A DNA stretch of 64,000 nt from Phlebotomus papatasi (taxonomy: Eukaryota; Arthropoda; Insecta; Diptera; Psychodidae), in the NCBI RefSeq assembly GCF_024763615.1, contig NC_077222.1, forward strand, positions 71,610,001-71,674,000, read 5' to 3'. The position numbers and the translations under genes are program-made. Positions within the stretch are counted from its first letter, which is position 1. Every line of letters begins with the position of its first letter. Positions 1-11,673 of the stretch are shown here, piece by piece. The notes beneath the pieces are model-generated. The model was not told the origin of the DNA. It was given only the letters and a program-made list of their open reading frames with translations, and ran no database searches.

Positions 1-187
1 TCTACACCTCAATTTACCATGTCAACCTACCTTTCCTCTCACTTAAAAATAATTATTACTAAAAATTTATTTCAATATTCATAGTTTGTGCATTACCATA
101 GAAAATTATATTGCTGTCATATATTTTTATCTCTATGATGGTTTTATGAAGAGGAAAAAAATAGTCTTTTGTATAGAAGAGTTTGAG
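1..187. other. AT-rich flank, nothing recognised
   Basis: This is low-complexity AT-rich DNA with no convincing coding, RNA or repeat signal. It borders the first TAGGG-type hairpin element. Confidence 0.5.
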
Positions 188-385
188 TAGGGAATAGCAC
201 CCAACCTTCGAACGACTCAAGGTTCGGACAACTCATCGTTTATCATTTTTAATATCTTTAATACCTAGCCTAATACCTCAAAATTTCTTAAAAGAGCCAC
301 GAGTCAAGTCCATTAAGAACATGGAAAAAATTAGTTGTCCGAAGCTTCGGTCGTCCGAAGTCCGAAGGCAGCACGCTTTCCCCTA
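188..385. repeat. TAGGGAATAGCACCC hairpin MITE, copy 1
   Basis: The left end reads TAGGGAATAGCACCC and the right end, reverse-complemented, begins TAGGGGAAAGCGTGC. The arms carry matched CTTCGAACG / CCGAAG blocks, so the whole element of about 198 bp can fold back. The terminal TA on both sides fits a TA target duplication. A younger relative with much better preserved arms lies at 53259-53480. It has no coding capacity. Confidence 0.65.
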
Positions 386-1569
386 CACCTTTATTTTTAT
401 ATAGTTGCATCTGCAACATATTTTTTGCCTTCTATTCAACATCCATATGTGGATGATGGGTGGTTTAAAGTGATGTACCTCTCACACAGCATGAAACCTA
501 GAGAAATATAGGATTCTTTTATGCCTACACATAGTATTAGCTAGTAATCTGGAAGGAAGAGAGAAGGAGATAGAATTAGAAATCAGAGTTAAAGCAATGT
601 ATTTAATGTTATGTATAGTTAACAATTTACACTTGCGGAATTTGAGTGAGTGAAAAAGAGAAAGAGAGGAGGAAAGAGAGAGAATGATAGTAGATGTTTC
701 TTGATTATCATTGCGCATATGTGAAAAGAATGTTTTTACCTTCTGATTCTGGTATTTGCTTCTCCTTTATACATCTCTCTCTATCTTCTTTTCACCCATA
801 TATCACCCATATTCATCTCAATTCACACAATTTACTGATAGCTTTGTGTAAAAGAGTTAGACTTAGTGTATGAAAGACAGAGATGGTTAGAGTGTATAAT
901 AAATGGTAAAATGAGAGCGGGGTCAGGTGGAGTGAGATAAGAGAATTTTTCATTTATGTAAAATCAACCATGTAAATAGACATTTGTGTTATATTTGAAG
1001 AAGTTGGGGTGAGTAGTAACTGCGGGAGTTTGATTTGTTTCTCTTTCACCAAGAGGAGACTGGAAATAAACATGGGTATCTCTTTTGCTCTCTTTTGACC
1101 AAAAAATCCAGGGATCGCGAAAGAGTGTGACAATCTGAAGAGGGAGTGTTTGTTATATACATACATGTATATTTATATGAAATAGAGATCTTTGTTTCAC
1201 TCTCGTGAATCTTCCAATTTTCTTTTTATTCTTCTTCCTCATTGAGATTACAAAGAAAACACACTCTGCAAACGGCTGAAACGTCAAAATTTTTCTGTTC
1301 TTTTGACATGAAATTTCTGGGAATGAAATTCCAATGTAAAGTCTTTTTTTTCTCCTTTTATTTTTTCTCATTCAACACAACGATAACACATTATTGTCAA
1401 TGATTCAGTAGCTCTATAATAGAAATTGCCATACATTGGAATTGTGTGAAAGAAAATAATGAAAAAATCAAATATTTGTGTAGACAATTATGATATTTAT
1501 GATTTGTGTGTGATTGAATTATTGAGAAGAGAAACGTGATCGATAATTACCTAATATTATTTTCTCCAT
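386..1569. other. Repeat-poor upstream flank
   Basis: This stretch of about 1.2 kb has GA- and CT-rich runs (for example 655-690 and 770-800) and no repeat family seen elsewhere in the window. No ORF looks coding. It could be intergenic or an upstream intron of the gene that starts at 6238; the sequence does not decide. Confidence 0.4.
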
Positions 1570-2527
1570 TAGGGGAGACTGGGGCACATGTAACCATTTT
1601 CGATAGATGCGAATTTGAGGTGATTTTTCAAGGACACCGTGATTTTTTGGAAAATATTTCTTAGCTCATGTTTTACCCTTGGGTATAGGCAATTCGTCGA
1701 GGGTAATGCGGATGCTGGAAAACAATTGAGTTTTCCATAAAAATAAAATTTGTGTCCCTGTGCATTTTTCTCTTTTCACAAAATACCTGGGGTAGAAGTA
1801 ACCACTTTCTGGGGAGGAAGTAAACACCCTTTTTTCCACCCTTGAAATTAACTTTGCACCACTTTCGATTATTTTAATTACTTAAGAGATATATAAAGAC
1901 TGCACATTTTTCAAAAAATCACGACACTTTTTACAAAGAATAATTAAAATAGCAAAAAAACTAAAAGCATGCATATCAAAGACATTTTTCAATGGATTTT
2001 CCCCATATTTTGACATCATGTGACTTTTTATTGAACACAGCGCCACCAATTTTTTTCGTAATCTATGAATTATAGATATTTCGCATGAAGGTCAATTTCC
2101 CGCTCTTTTACCTACTCATTTTGTGAAATTGAAATTGCCTGATTACATCTACCCCAAATGCTGTTTTCTGACCAATTATTAATTCTTTTGAAATAATGAG
2201 AATCTCAATTTCTCTAGTAAATGCATTAATATAATCCTAAAAGATGTAGGGAAGAACTGGTATTGCTACATTTCGATTATTTTACACAATTTTTAATTTC
2301 CAGGTGGAAATCCAAATGATCAAAATAATCGAAATATCAACATTTTCAGGAAAATGATTTTTATTTTTAAAGTATATTAGGATTTTATTGACCAATTTAT
2401 CTGTGGACATACATCCCCATGGTATCTATGAATGCTTATCGATTTTATCCTCTGGAGTCTTAAAATTAATGAAAAAAATCACAGTGTTTACATCTACCCC
2501 AGTTTACTACTGCCCCAGTTCCCCCTA
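1570..2527. mobile_element. MITE family A copy 1 (TAGGGGAAACTGGGGCA ends)
   Basis: The left end is TAGGGGAGACTGGGGCA and the right end, reverse-complemented, is TAGGGGGAACTGGGGCAG. The length is about 958 bp. TA is present at both borders, as expected for Tc1/mariner/pogo-type insertion. The right part (2400-2500) matches the inside of the shorter copies at 13860, 30983 and 53534, so this is the longest member of the family. I see no transposase fragment in it. Confidence 0.8.
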
Positions 2528-3980
2528 TACTGTGAAAAATATAGTCTGTGAACTTTTTTAATCGTCATATCTCGCGTAAAACTTGTTAATGTGATAATGT
2601 GCCTCTGTGAAGTAAATAATGGAAAATTTTAAATTACCAGATCAGAGGAAAAAATGTGAGAAAAGGGAAAATATTTAAATTTGAAAGTCTGATAATCTTA
2701 AGCTAGTTGAGGTAAACCTGTAATAGGATTCCTCTACCACTGTTAGTCAGTTAATGACATTATGTTACTTTTACCCACTTAACCCCTTATCTATTTTGAT
2801 AATGCTTAAATGAGAAAAGGAAATATATTGAGTTTTTGTTTAATGTAAGAAGTGTAAGAATCTTAACGGTCATTTTGGTCAGAATCATTGAAAAATATTA
2901 TTTCATTTAATTAATCATCAAATAATTGCAATTTCAACTCATTAATAACAATGCCAAATTGTTGAATAAATATTCTATTTTATTTCTTTTAGGATGCTTG
3001 AGAAAATATTTAAAATTTTCACAAAATTTTGATTTGACTTTCCTTACGATTTTAACTAATTGCATTGAGCACTTCAATCAATCACTCTCGAGGTTACGAG
3101 ATTTGGAAGCGTTATAGTACGACAACAATATTTTTTTTCAACATGGCATTTCATTGTTTTTTTTTTGTTCGGTCAAATTGACCTTTTGAGCATATATTTA
3201 ATATACGTAGACTTAAACGTTCAAATGCTACTATCTACGTACGTGACTTTTCTTATTGATATATTTTTGAGCGTTTGCTTGGTTTACTTTTAATTTTCTT
3301 TCGTCTTTTTCGAGAATTTTTTTTAATGTCCTCTACTTACCATGACCGCTCAATTTGAACGGTATTAAAAAAGGTTATCAAAGACACACTATCGCCTCCT
3401 TTCAGTCTTGGATATTTTAGAGAGTATTCTAGAGGTTATTCCTTCTTTTCACAGCAAGGAAGAATTTCTTCTGATGTGTTTTTGCCAAAGAAATAGAGCT
3501 AACCACTTGGAATGTTCTGACAACCCCTCCAAAAGCCAATTTAAGGAATCCAAATATCATAAAGATTTTCTCGATTTTCTTCTCACCTTACTAACTAATT
3601 CACCTCCTAAAAACCACTACTTTGAGAATATTTCAAAAACTGTCTGTCTTGACTGCTTCTAAAACATCCAAAAATGAAATGATAATCAGTTGTTGGAGAT
3701 AACCATTCAGGATAATCATACATTTATAGTTATAACTTATAACTGAAATTTACTTATACTTCAAATACCATTTATGAACATAATAAGAAAAGGTTATGTC
3801 TGATTGAATGGAGCCATAGTTACTTTGGAATTCTTTAGTTTAGATTAGATGTATCAGGCCATTTAGTAGGAGATTAATTTCTACTCTACCATATCATCCT
3901 ACGAACAGTTCACTTAGAATATTATCTTAGTTTCTAGTATTTTAAGGTAGGGCATTGGAAGTTTTAAGGTAGGGCATTGC
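2528..3980. other. Non-coding stretch, no clear repeat
   Basis: This is AT-rich with poly-T runs. ORFs of 60-84 codons occur here (for example 3408-3662), but they have no recognisable motif and lie in DNA with intron-like composition. A short tandem duplication (TTTTAAGGTAGGGCATTG twice) sits at about 3940-3981, directly before repeat T1. Confidence 0.4.
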
Positions 3981-3984
3981 CCCT

Positions 3985-4575
3985 CAATAACCCCCCACCC
4001 CGCGCTACGGCCCTGTCTGTCCGTCTGCCTGTTACCACGCTTAGACCCCAAACGATTAGACATAGATATTTCGGATCTTTGGGGAACCACCCCATAAGTC
4101 GACCCTGGGACCTCTGGGGCCATTAGCATGCCCCTCACTTCACGCACCGCTCCCCTTCCCATCCAAAACCATGTTTTTTTTTTACATTTTTGGATATATT
4201 TTAGAGATTTCCCAGGCGGATATTTCGTCTAGGTACGAAAATAACTCTGAATCATTCCTAATAACGGCTTTTCAAGGTCAAAGGTTAAAGAGGTATTAGA
4301 GAACGCATTTATCGACGGAATGGTATCATGTGCGGGCTCGTTGGAAAGGTCTTGGAATTCCCGATAAAACTGAACCGATTCCAATCGGCCGGTAATGAAT
4401 CGGTTCATAATCGATAAATAAGTTTAATCTAATCCAATCTGTGCAATAAATTGATTGTGAAACGGTAAACGTTAAATGATTCGAAAGTACTTTTGAGGTA
4501 TAGAATCTAAGTGAAAAGTTCGAGTATTTCGCAAAGTCGGGACGTTTTTCCAACCCTATATTGTTGATTTTCTGT
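3985..4575. repeat. Interspersed repeat family T, copy 1
   Basis: Two blocks recur elsewhere in the same order. The first is a GC-rich block (about 4010-4110, with TTACCACGCTTAGACCC and GATTAGACATAGATATTTCG). The second is a block containing GGAAAGGTCTTGGAATTCC and an AACCGATTCCAATCGG palindrome (4340-4410). The same pair is found at 14130-14327 plus 15058-15455, and the second block is found reversed at 34905-35480. The ends are not defined and I see no coding potential. The class is unknown. Confidence 0.65.
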
Positions 4576-6201
4576 CACTCAAAAGCAATTCGTCCTTAAA
4601 GGGTTAACATCATAATACGGATTTCATAAATATGCTAATCCGTAACAATTTCATATAGAAACTTTTACAATGAAATATTAAAAAATTGAATAAATAATTC
4701 AAACGGTAGACATAAAGACGTTTTACATTATAGCTTATGCTTGAATTGACAATTTTAAAAAGTAGGATTTAGTATTTTGAGCAGTGATACAGAGGACAGG
4801 AAGTTCTAAAAGCTCCATTTCATTGAGATTTATCCTGATTTATTTGGTTTTTTTTTTGCGAAAGAATTCTTCACATGTTGTTTTATCAAACGTATTTTTT
4901 TAATTACAAGAAAATCGAAATAATATTGAGTAAAAAGTTAGGTAATACCACTAGGATTATCATTGAGGTTTTAAACAATTTAAAGTTTTAATTAAACTTC
5001 AGATTAAAAAATGCAAAAATCACAATCACATAATATTATTATTTGTAGCCTAATTAGAATATCTATTCAGTACGTACAACAATTAATTAAATTATCAATA
5101 TAATTTATCCTGCTAATAAATTCTCTTGGTATATAGAGATTTAAAATTAATAAATTGATACAAGAATATTATAAAATAATGACAATATGTCGTTATCTAG
5201 AAAGTTAATGTACTTACAAATTATAGTATGGTTAAAAAAAGAAACAATATTAAAAAAAAAAGATAGAACACTCTAAATGTGTTAATATTTAATGTTGATG
5301 GTGGTAAAAAGGGATTTTTTTTTATGATCAATCTCCAAAGTTTTCCATTATTCATGCTATACTGAAAGGTTCCAAAATAGACGGGAAATTAAAATCAATC
5401 TTTTTCTATATGTGTTTGTGACTGGTTTGAAAAAGTTCAGTGAGTGTAGTAAGAGAAGGACAGAAATAAAGAAAGAAAGGAAAAGAGAAAAGAGAAAATA
5501 GGATTGAGTGAGAAGTTTGTTTCTATAAATAATCCTCTTTAATATTTCAAATTTTAAGAATATATATACATATTATCATGGTTGGGAACGTTGGGAAGGC
5601 AAAGAATGTTCTCAAATATAAACTCAAAATGGAATGCTGTTGTTTGGAATTTTATTTATAAATGCACAAAATACTGGGATGAAGAGTTATATACATTTAT
5701 CTCAACAACATACCCATATACACACATATATTAAGTGTATATATATTTTTCTCTATTTATTTTCAGTTAAAAGTACTTCAATAGACGAGCATCAAAATTT
5801 AACATAAATAAAAAAAATCTACGATTCTTGAGTGTTTAGTATTTTTTCTCACTCTTCAGTTTGTCTGGGAGGGGAAGAGAAGACCAAGATAGGAAAAAAA
5901 AAACGAAAAGAGTGGTAAAGAGTGACCTCGATTTAAAAACAGTTAGTATATACATAAAATTTCATTACATAGAAGCATTATATATGTTTGATTTGAAGTC
6001 AAAAGCAGAAATCGTGTAAATAATCACAATAGTAATAACAATAGTTGAAGGAGAGACACTTTTAGTTTATGTGAATTTGTGTGCGGTATAAGTGCAAAAA
6101 AAAGAAACAAGAAGTGTGGGAAGAGACTGTGAGGAAAGAAGAAGAATTTAATTTAGGTGACTTCTGAACAGTGTGTGAGAAGTTGATAAAAGAATAAACA
6201 A
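4576..6201. other. Repeat-poor 5' flank / probable 5' UTR region of the Tgi-like gene
   Basis: This has no repeat family and no coding ORF. It becomes purine-rich towards the gene. Initiator-like TCAGT occurs at about 5437 and about 5856 without a convincing downstream element, so I cannot fix a transcription start. An untranslated leader ending at 6237 must lie here or be spliced in from further upstream. An in-frame TAA at 6202-6204 closes the reading frame of exon A on its left. Confidence 0.45.
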
Positions 6202-6237
6202 TAACATATAATATATATATTGTTGGGATATGACGCA

Positions 6238-6423
6238 ATGGGTGACAGCGATTCTGGCATATCTTCAGTAAGTTCCGGTCGAACAACATCATCCGTGTGT
6301 GGTGATGATCGATCAACTTCGGGCTCACGCAGTTCAGCTGCATCTCTGTCATTGTCTGAAGTCTCATCACCAACACCATCTTCGTCTTCATCATCATCAT
6401 CATCGAGTTCTCAGCAACATCAA
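6238..6423 (+). CDS. Tgi: Tgi/VGLL4-like gene, exon A (start codon, Ser-rich N-terminus)
   Basis: This exon encodes residues 1-62. ATG at 6238 is the first in-frame ATG after the TAA at 6202-6204, and it has G at -3 and G at +4. The peptide opens MGDSDSGISS, is rich in Ser and Thr, has a Ser run at residues 48-58, and ends QQHQ. The exon ends at CAA|GTAAGT, a near-perfect donor, in phase 0. Read-through would stop at TGA 6535, so splicing is required to join exon B. Serine-rich disordered N-termini are common in transcriptional cofactors. The identity rests on the Tondu motif in exon C, not on this exon. Codon choice (mixed TCN/AGY serines) is far from the surrounding AT-rich DNA and supports real coding sequence. 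Confidence 0.8.
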
Positions 6424-6565
6424 GTAAGTTCGCCCTACGAAAACCAAAGAGAAAATTGTTCTACAAATTTCTCTCTCGTTCTTCTCCTTTCGCTCGTCCC
6501 CTTGACGGGCCTAGGAGCCAGTGAAAATTTGGCGTGATCCCCTAACTGTTGATGGTGGTCCACAG
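6424..6565 (+). other. Intron A-B (142 bp)
   Basis: The donor is GTAAGTT. The acceptor is CACAG at 6561-6565 with only a modest pyrimidine tract upstream; CT-rich stretches lie at about 6465-6500. Retention would give an early stop at 6535-6537. Phase 0 on both sides preserves the frame. Confidence 0.7.
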
Positions 6566-6744
6566 GTGCGACATGTTCAGTCAGTTCAGCATCATTCGCT
6601 AATGATGACACCAGCTGGACATCCCTTTCAGCCATTGTCATCACACGTGTCGCTCCTTTTGCCGCCGCCTATGTATCAGCCAGATCTGTGGGGCAAGCAG
6701 CCAACACCTGGTGGTCAGAGGTTCGAAGAAGACAAGCTTGTTCG
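6566..6744 (+). CDS. Tgi: Tgi/VGLL4-like gene, exon B
   Basis: The exon contributes 59 full codons plus two bases (residues 63-121 and part of 122). It starts VRHVQSVQHHSLMM and is rich in His, Gln and Pro, with a PPPMYQPDLW segment near its middle and acidic/basic residues (FEEDKLVR) at its end. The donor is CG|GTGAGT at 6745. The split codon CG+G gives Arg when joined to exon C. I recognise no catalytic or binding motif; it looks like a disordered linker of a cofactor. The frame is open across the whole exon and joins both neighbours in correct phase, which is the main support. Confidence 0.78.
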
Positions 6745-7097
6745 GTGAGTCTTCTTTAATTTTGCTCAAATTGCATTTGACTCTCCTGTCGATTACGGTT
6801 TTTTTTTACGACCAAAAGTCTATATATGGCCATCATTTATGGTAAATGGTGGACAAACTTCCCCAAGCTAATAAACTCAAAACCAAATTATTCAGGGTCA
6901 ACTGTATGCTGAACTGCATTTAACCCTATAAGTGGCGGATTAATGTTCAACTCGGCATTTTTCATACTGATTACTGCTTTTATACTATTTATTGCACCTA
7001 GAAGCCTAGGACCTCTTTGTTTCTTGGAATCTTCCGTAGCCACTTAAATCGGAAATTAATTTGAGAGATTCCTCTCTTACGACGTCTAAGGGTTTCC

Positions 7098-7242
7098 AAC
7101 CTTTTGATCTAGTGACCCTAGATCTTAGATCTAGAATCCATCCTAGATCTTAGACCTAGATTCTAGATCTTAGATATAAAATCTATTAGATTTTATATCT
7201 AGAATTTTCTATATCCTAGAACTAGAATCTACTCAAGATCTA
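7098..7242. repeat. Degenerate CTAGATCTTAGA simple repeat
   Basis: Tens of copies of TCTAGA, AGATCT and CTAGATCTTAGA follow each other, including a perfect local palindrome around TAAAATCTATTAGATTTTA. It lies about 350 bp downstream of exon B. It is a short palindromic microsatellite with no coding capacity. Confidence 0.75.
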
Positions 7243-7494
7243 GAAGAAGACGAGACGTCAAACACAGTCCTTTTCGTGAATTTTAATGATGTAGGGTGGA
7301 TTGTGGAAAGGGAGACACTTAAGAAAAAGTTCAATTTCAAATGCATTTTTAAGCTGAATAAATATATTTTTTTTCTTTTTCTTTGCATCATGAGATTGCT
7401 TGTGAAATATTCTAACAGAATCTTAACAGTTTTTAATAGATATTTCAACCAATTAATTGGAATATTCTATCAAATTAAAAAACAACACATTTTG

Positions 7495-8525
7495 AAAAGA
7501 TGGACAAAATTTTGGAAAGTTGGACAAAATTTTTTGGAAAGTTGGACATAGTGATATTAATGACAAAATATCATACGAAATATGTAGAAAATCAAATGTT
7601 GAGGGTTTTCTGTGTATACTTGCACATTGTATGGTTATGCTAATCCCTCCTTTATGTTCGGATAACAGTTGAGGAACGCTAATTACCAAGAACTTCCTGG
7701 ACATCCAACCTGAAAATTTCACAGACGCCTCGCGCTGTCCAGCAGTTATAGCTTTAAAGCGGATGCAATTTTTAGCACATTTCTATTCCCCATCCGCCCA
7801 AATCCTTTTCCACTTGCTTTGGGAGTTCTGTAGAGGCTCCTATTTTCCTTTCTCCAGGTGTTTTTTGCGATATTTACTACTACCTCTGTCAGAAAAGTGG
7901 TCTTCGGAATCTGGAAATCTTTGCAGCCTTTTCCAGGAGATTTTCTCCTAATCAGCTGCTAATTGCTGTTGCAACTATTTCTCCGGATACTTAAGGATCT
8001 TTGTCGTCCTTGTTAACATGATTTCACTGCACAAAACCACCAAATTCATTTACAAAATCAACTTGTCCAAGATTTCATAAAACTTGTTTTGAAAGCAACA
8101 CGAAATTAAATCACTTTTCTCTCCTTTTTAAATGTAATATTTCACAAATATTTTTTATTCACCTTTTAAATGGATGTATGTCCTTCGATTTTCCTTGCAG
8201 ACTTAACAATATTTCACAAATTATGCCGAAAAATCAAACAAAACATTTTGAAATTTCCCTAGCAACTTCCATAAGAAACAGAGAAAATGACAACTACCGT
8301 GTCAAGATTATGAATATCACACATACAATACATTTTTTAAATTCTTCTTGCAAGTCACTCTTTGATTGTTTAATAATGACTTTTGCATTTTTAACTTCTC
8401 AAGTAATCATAAAATTAGGTTTAATAATCTTTTTATCGAAAATTGAAATATTTAATTGATTTATTATCAAGTTTTTAAGGAGGTGTCTCACATTCCACAC
8501 TGCTTTGTCCAACTTTCCAAACTGT
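7495..8525. repeat. Possible 1-kb element with GGAAAGTTGGACA ends
   Basis: The left side carries the unit TTTGGAAAGTTGGACA two to three times in tandem (7505-7549). The right side (8505-8522) has the reverse complement, TGTCCAACTTTCCAAA, once. This suggests an element of about 1 kb with inverted ends, but no target duplication is evident and no other copy exists here. The inside (7550-8500) is AT-rich without a coding signal. Confidence 0.35.
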
Positions 8526-8755
8526 CTCGCTTTAGGCCAATTACCCTACGAATATTTAATAGAATCTTTAAAAAAAAAAACGATGCAGAGAACGTGAAGA
8601 GATAGGGGGACTATGGTTACCTCTAGGAAAATTTTCATTGAGTCTTCCACGAAACTTTCCAGGACATGAATAACTTACAAATTACCATTTCTTAAGAATT
8701 TTCCTCATAAGATATCTCAATTTTGAAATGTATTTTAAGAAGATTTGCTCAGGAG

Positions 8756-8930
8756 CGGTGGCAGCTCGAATGGTCAGAATCCTGAAAGGGACGAATTTAT
8801 ACGGATAATAATGTGTGAAATAATTTCCTAAAATACAAAAAAAAACCTTCAGAATTATTGCCGTGCTATTACACTTTTATCAGTGTGAGATTTTAGCTTT
8901 CAGGATTTTGGTCCTTTTGGAATTTTGATA
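8756..8930. repeat. Foldback family J, copy 2
   Basis: It begins CGGTGGCAGC like the copy at 38999 and contains GGTCAGAATCCTGAAAGGG. It then matches the centre of that copy (GGATAATAATGTGTGAAATAATTTCC against the block at 39294-39316) and ends with CTTTCAGGATTTTGG. The CAGGATTTTGG / CCAAAATCC-type ends are inverted relative to each other. It has no coding capacity. Confidence 0.6.
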
Positions 8931-8994
8931 TATAGGGATATAAGGTTTTCGTTTTGTTGCACTGTGTTATCGCTTCATAAGCAGCTAGACCCAG

Positions 8995-9060
8995 GTTATA
9001 TTAGGCAAGAATTCCAAGACCTTTCCAATGAATACAAATCTGTCCCAATCGGTTGGCAAA
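8995..9060 (-). repeat. Fragment of repeat family T
   Basis: The string CCAAGACCTTTCCAATGAA followed by CCAATCGGTT is the reverse complement of the core of family T (4340-4400). Only this core remains. Confidence 0.5.
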
Positions 9061-10414
9061 TACGCTTTCTATGCAATTTTTAACCTTAAAACCTAAAAAA
9101 AAACTAGGTATAATTCAAGATAATAACAATGACAACTTCAGAAACGTCAAAAACATATCCAAAAAAAAATTAAGAAACAAGTCGCATGACGTTTTTGAAA
9201 AATCCAAAACAAAAACGGTTTACCTCTTTTTTAAAATTTAAAAAGAAAAAAATAGAAACATAATTAACTAATATAGTTCAAGTTTATTTATTTTTTGACT
9301 TTACTAGAAAAAAAAACTACATTATATAGTCATTTACTGTTGCAAATTGTATTCCTTACTGCAAAGAAGCATTTAATTACTATTTCTTCCTGTATTTCTA
9401 ACTTCTCTTAAATACGTGTCCAATACAAAATTGCACTATTATGTTTCTTTCTCAGTCGAATAATCATCTCCTCTTGCTGTTGTGTGCATGCACAAAATTA
9501 AACTTTCTGCTCGGCATTTGCATTTTCTCGTGGAACAATTTAATGCCAATCAATTGAGAGTGAAGAAGTTGAGTTGAAAACGATTGAAGAAAACAAAGGA
9601 GTAATTTCCATATTATTTTGTCTTCTTCCCACTTATTCGTCAATATGTCTGGTATTTCTTTCTTTCTTCAATTTTTTTTTTCAATGTCAATATACTTAGT
9701 GTGGTGCAATTCTTTTCTTCCTCTCTCTTCTACTTCTTTTTTTTCAAGTCCGACACATTCATTAAATATTCACGATTTTTATTAAAAATTTATTGTTGTT
9801 GGTTTCAATGAAGACAATTTCTTGAGACTATGGGAGGAGGAATGGTGAGGAAGCAAAAGAGAACTCAAATCACTTTACAATCTTTTATGTAGCATCAAAG
9901 TGAATTGTGGTTATAACAAGTAAAAAAGAAAAGAAAATTTATGGGATCGAGGGGCAAAATGTGTCGAAACGGAGATTTTGTATTTTTTTTCTAGAACATC
10001 TGAGAGATCTTTATTTGGTAACGTTACGTAGTTTGTAACGTTTTTAAACTTAATTTTCCTCTATCTTGGACGATATTTTGATTTAATAAAATTGATTTTG
10101 ATGAAGTTTTCGAAAATGATTTTTCGAAAAGATTCTGAACTTTTTTCACCCACCGTATTTTAGGTCTGCCCCGGAAACTAGATCTCCTCACAATGGCTTA
10201 CATAGCTTTTCTGGGAGCACTTTCATTTTAGAAACACTTCTTCTTTAATTTTTTTTTGAGTAGGATAAAATAGCCTGATAGGGAACTTTCTCCCACTAAT
10301 ATCTCCTGGGGGTGAATTCTAAAATTTGGTGATACTCCCACCAGTGAGAAAATCAAAATGAAGCTCTCAACGTCCGATTTTTCGAAAAGTGTGACTGACA
10401 GCATTCATGGAGAG
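9061..10414. other. Intron stretch without recognised feature
   Basis: This is AT-rich intron sequence. Poly-A and poly-T runs are frequent (for example 9085-9100, 9720-9745). No ORF with coding character and no family shared with the rest of the window were noticed. Confidence 0.4.
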
Positions 10415-11244
10415 CCCTGTAGCCGATCGGCCGCAAAGTTTCACAGTAACGGAAAAATCCATGGAATTTATCTCCTATGTTTTCGCGTGAGTTTCCGGGG
10501 AAATAGACGCTAATATTTCGCTTGAAATTCTGCGGAGTTATCAGCTTTTTTTCGCGTGGATTTCCTTGAAAAAAATTCCGAGTATATTTTCTGATATCTT
10601 TCCGGCCAAGACTCCATGGAAGTAAATGCGAAAATTCCGCAATTATTCTTCGGCCTAACGGTATAATTCTTGCGAACTAGACATACTCAAATGAACGATA
10701 TGATAGCAATATTTTCAACTCAAAACTATAACAACTGAGTGTTCGTCTGATTGATGAATACTCTCCAAGTTCTAAGTTGCCAATTGGCACTGATCGTCCA
10801 TTTATTTGTGGATGTTTTTTGTAGAAATTCTCAATGAAAATTCCACGCCACTTCAATTTTAGGAATTATTTTGAAGAAAAATATAAGAACAAATCCACTA
10901 GAAAAGTCGTGGAATTCCGTAATATTAAACCACGGAAGCCTCTAAGGCCATTGCATTGAAAATTCCGCGGAGAATTTCGTGAAAATAAAGAGGATTTTTC
11001 CGAATTTTTAAAGGGCTGACTGCCGATTATACCACTAATACCACTAAGTCCTATACAGAGTTCCGCAAACGTCCATGGAACACTAGGAAGAAATTTATCA
11101 TCAAATTCTATCTCGGAAGCCTACGCTGATTTTGAGCGGTAAAATCCCGGGAACCGCACGCGGATTTTTAGCGGTAAAATCAGCGGACATGACAGAAAGG
11201 CTGCTGGAAATTCAGTGGAATCGCTGCGGCCGTTGGCTATAGGG
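10415..11244. mobile_element. MITE R (CCCTRTAGCC ends), about 830 bp
   Basis: The left end reads CCCTGTAGCCGATCGGCCGC and the right end, reverse-complemented, reads CCCTATAGCCAACGGCCGC. The inside is more GC-rich than the flanks and carries short repeated blocks (GATTTTGAGCGGTAAAATC at about 11130 and again at about 11165). There is no transposase fragment. It is the only copy in the window and no clear target duplication is visible, so the class is uncertain. Confidence 0.65.
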
Positions 11245-11524
11245 AGCTTTTGCTAGAATGCCAAAACTTAAGTTCTCCAGAAGATGTCAACTTTTTGAGA
11301 CGGTTTGCGGGCTATTTTGTTTCACCTCTACGTACTTTTGAGGAGGGTTCCACAAATCTGATTGTTTCTTTGAAACGTCATATTTCACAGTGTTTTTTGT
11401 GTTTAGAAAAGGCGTTTTCCACAATTCTGTGAACAATTCTAAATGAAGGGTATTTTTCCTTGACATATTCAGATAGGATGTTTATTTGTTTTCAAATTGA
11501 TCCCTGTATACTATTCTGTATTTT

Positions 11525-11668
11525 GCCCAACGCACAATAAATTTTGTTTGTAAACATGTTTTCAAAATTTGATATAAGAGAGAGCGAGATGACTAGATCT
11601 CCCTTTCATTCACTCTCACTTAAATGTCAAAAACATGTTTACAAAACAAAAGTTATTGTGCGTTGGGC
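11525..11668. mobile_element. Hairpin MITE Q (GCCCAACGCACAATAA ends) with ATTTT duplication
   Basis: The element is 144 bp and nearly fully palindromic. The left arm starts GCCCAACGCACAATAA, the right arm ends TTATTGTGCGTTGGGC, and the arms pair for about 45 bases through GTAAACATGTTTT. It is flanked on both sides by ATTTT (11520-11524 and 11669-11673), a likely 5-bp target duplication. There is no coding capacity. Confidence 0.85.
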
Positions 11669-11673
11669 ATTTT

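Noticed and set aside
3408..3662. 84-codon ORF on the plus strand
   Set aside because: It has AT-rich codons typical of intron DNA, no recognisable domain, and no splice or promoter context.
6062..6403. Antisense ORF of 113 codons overlapping exon A
   Set aside because: It is the shadow of the Ser-rich codons (runs of Met and Lys/Thr) and has no support of its own; the sense frame has correct splice signals.
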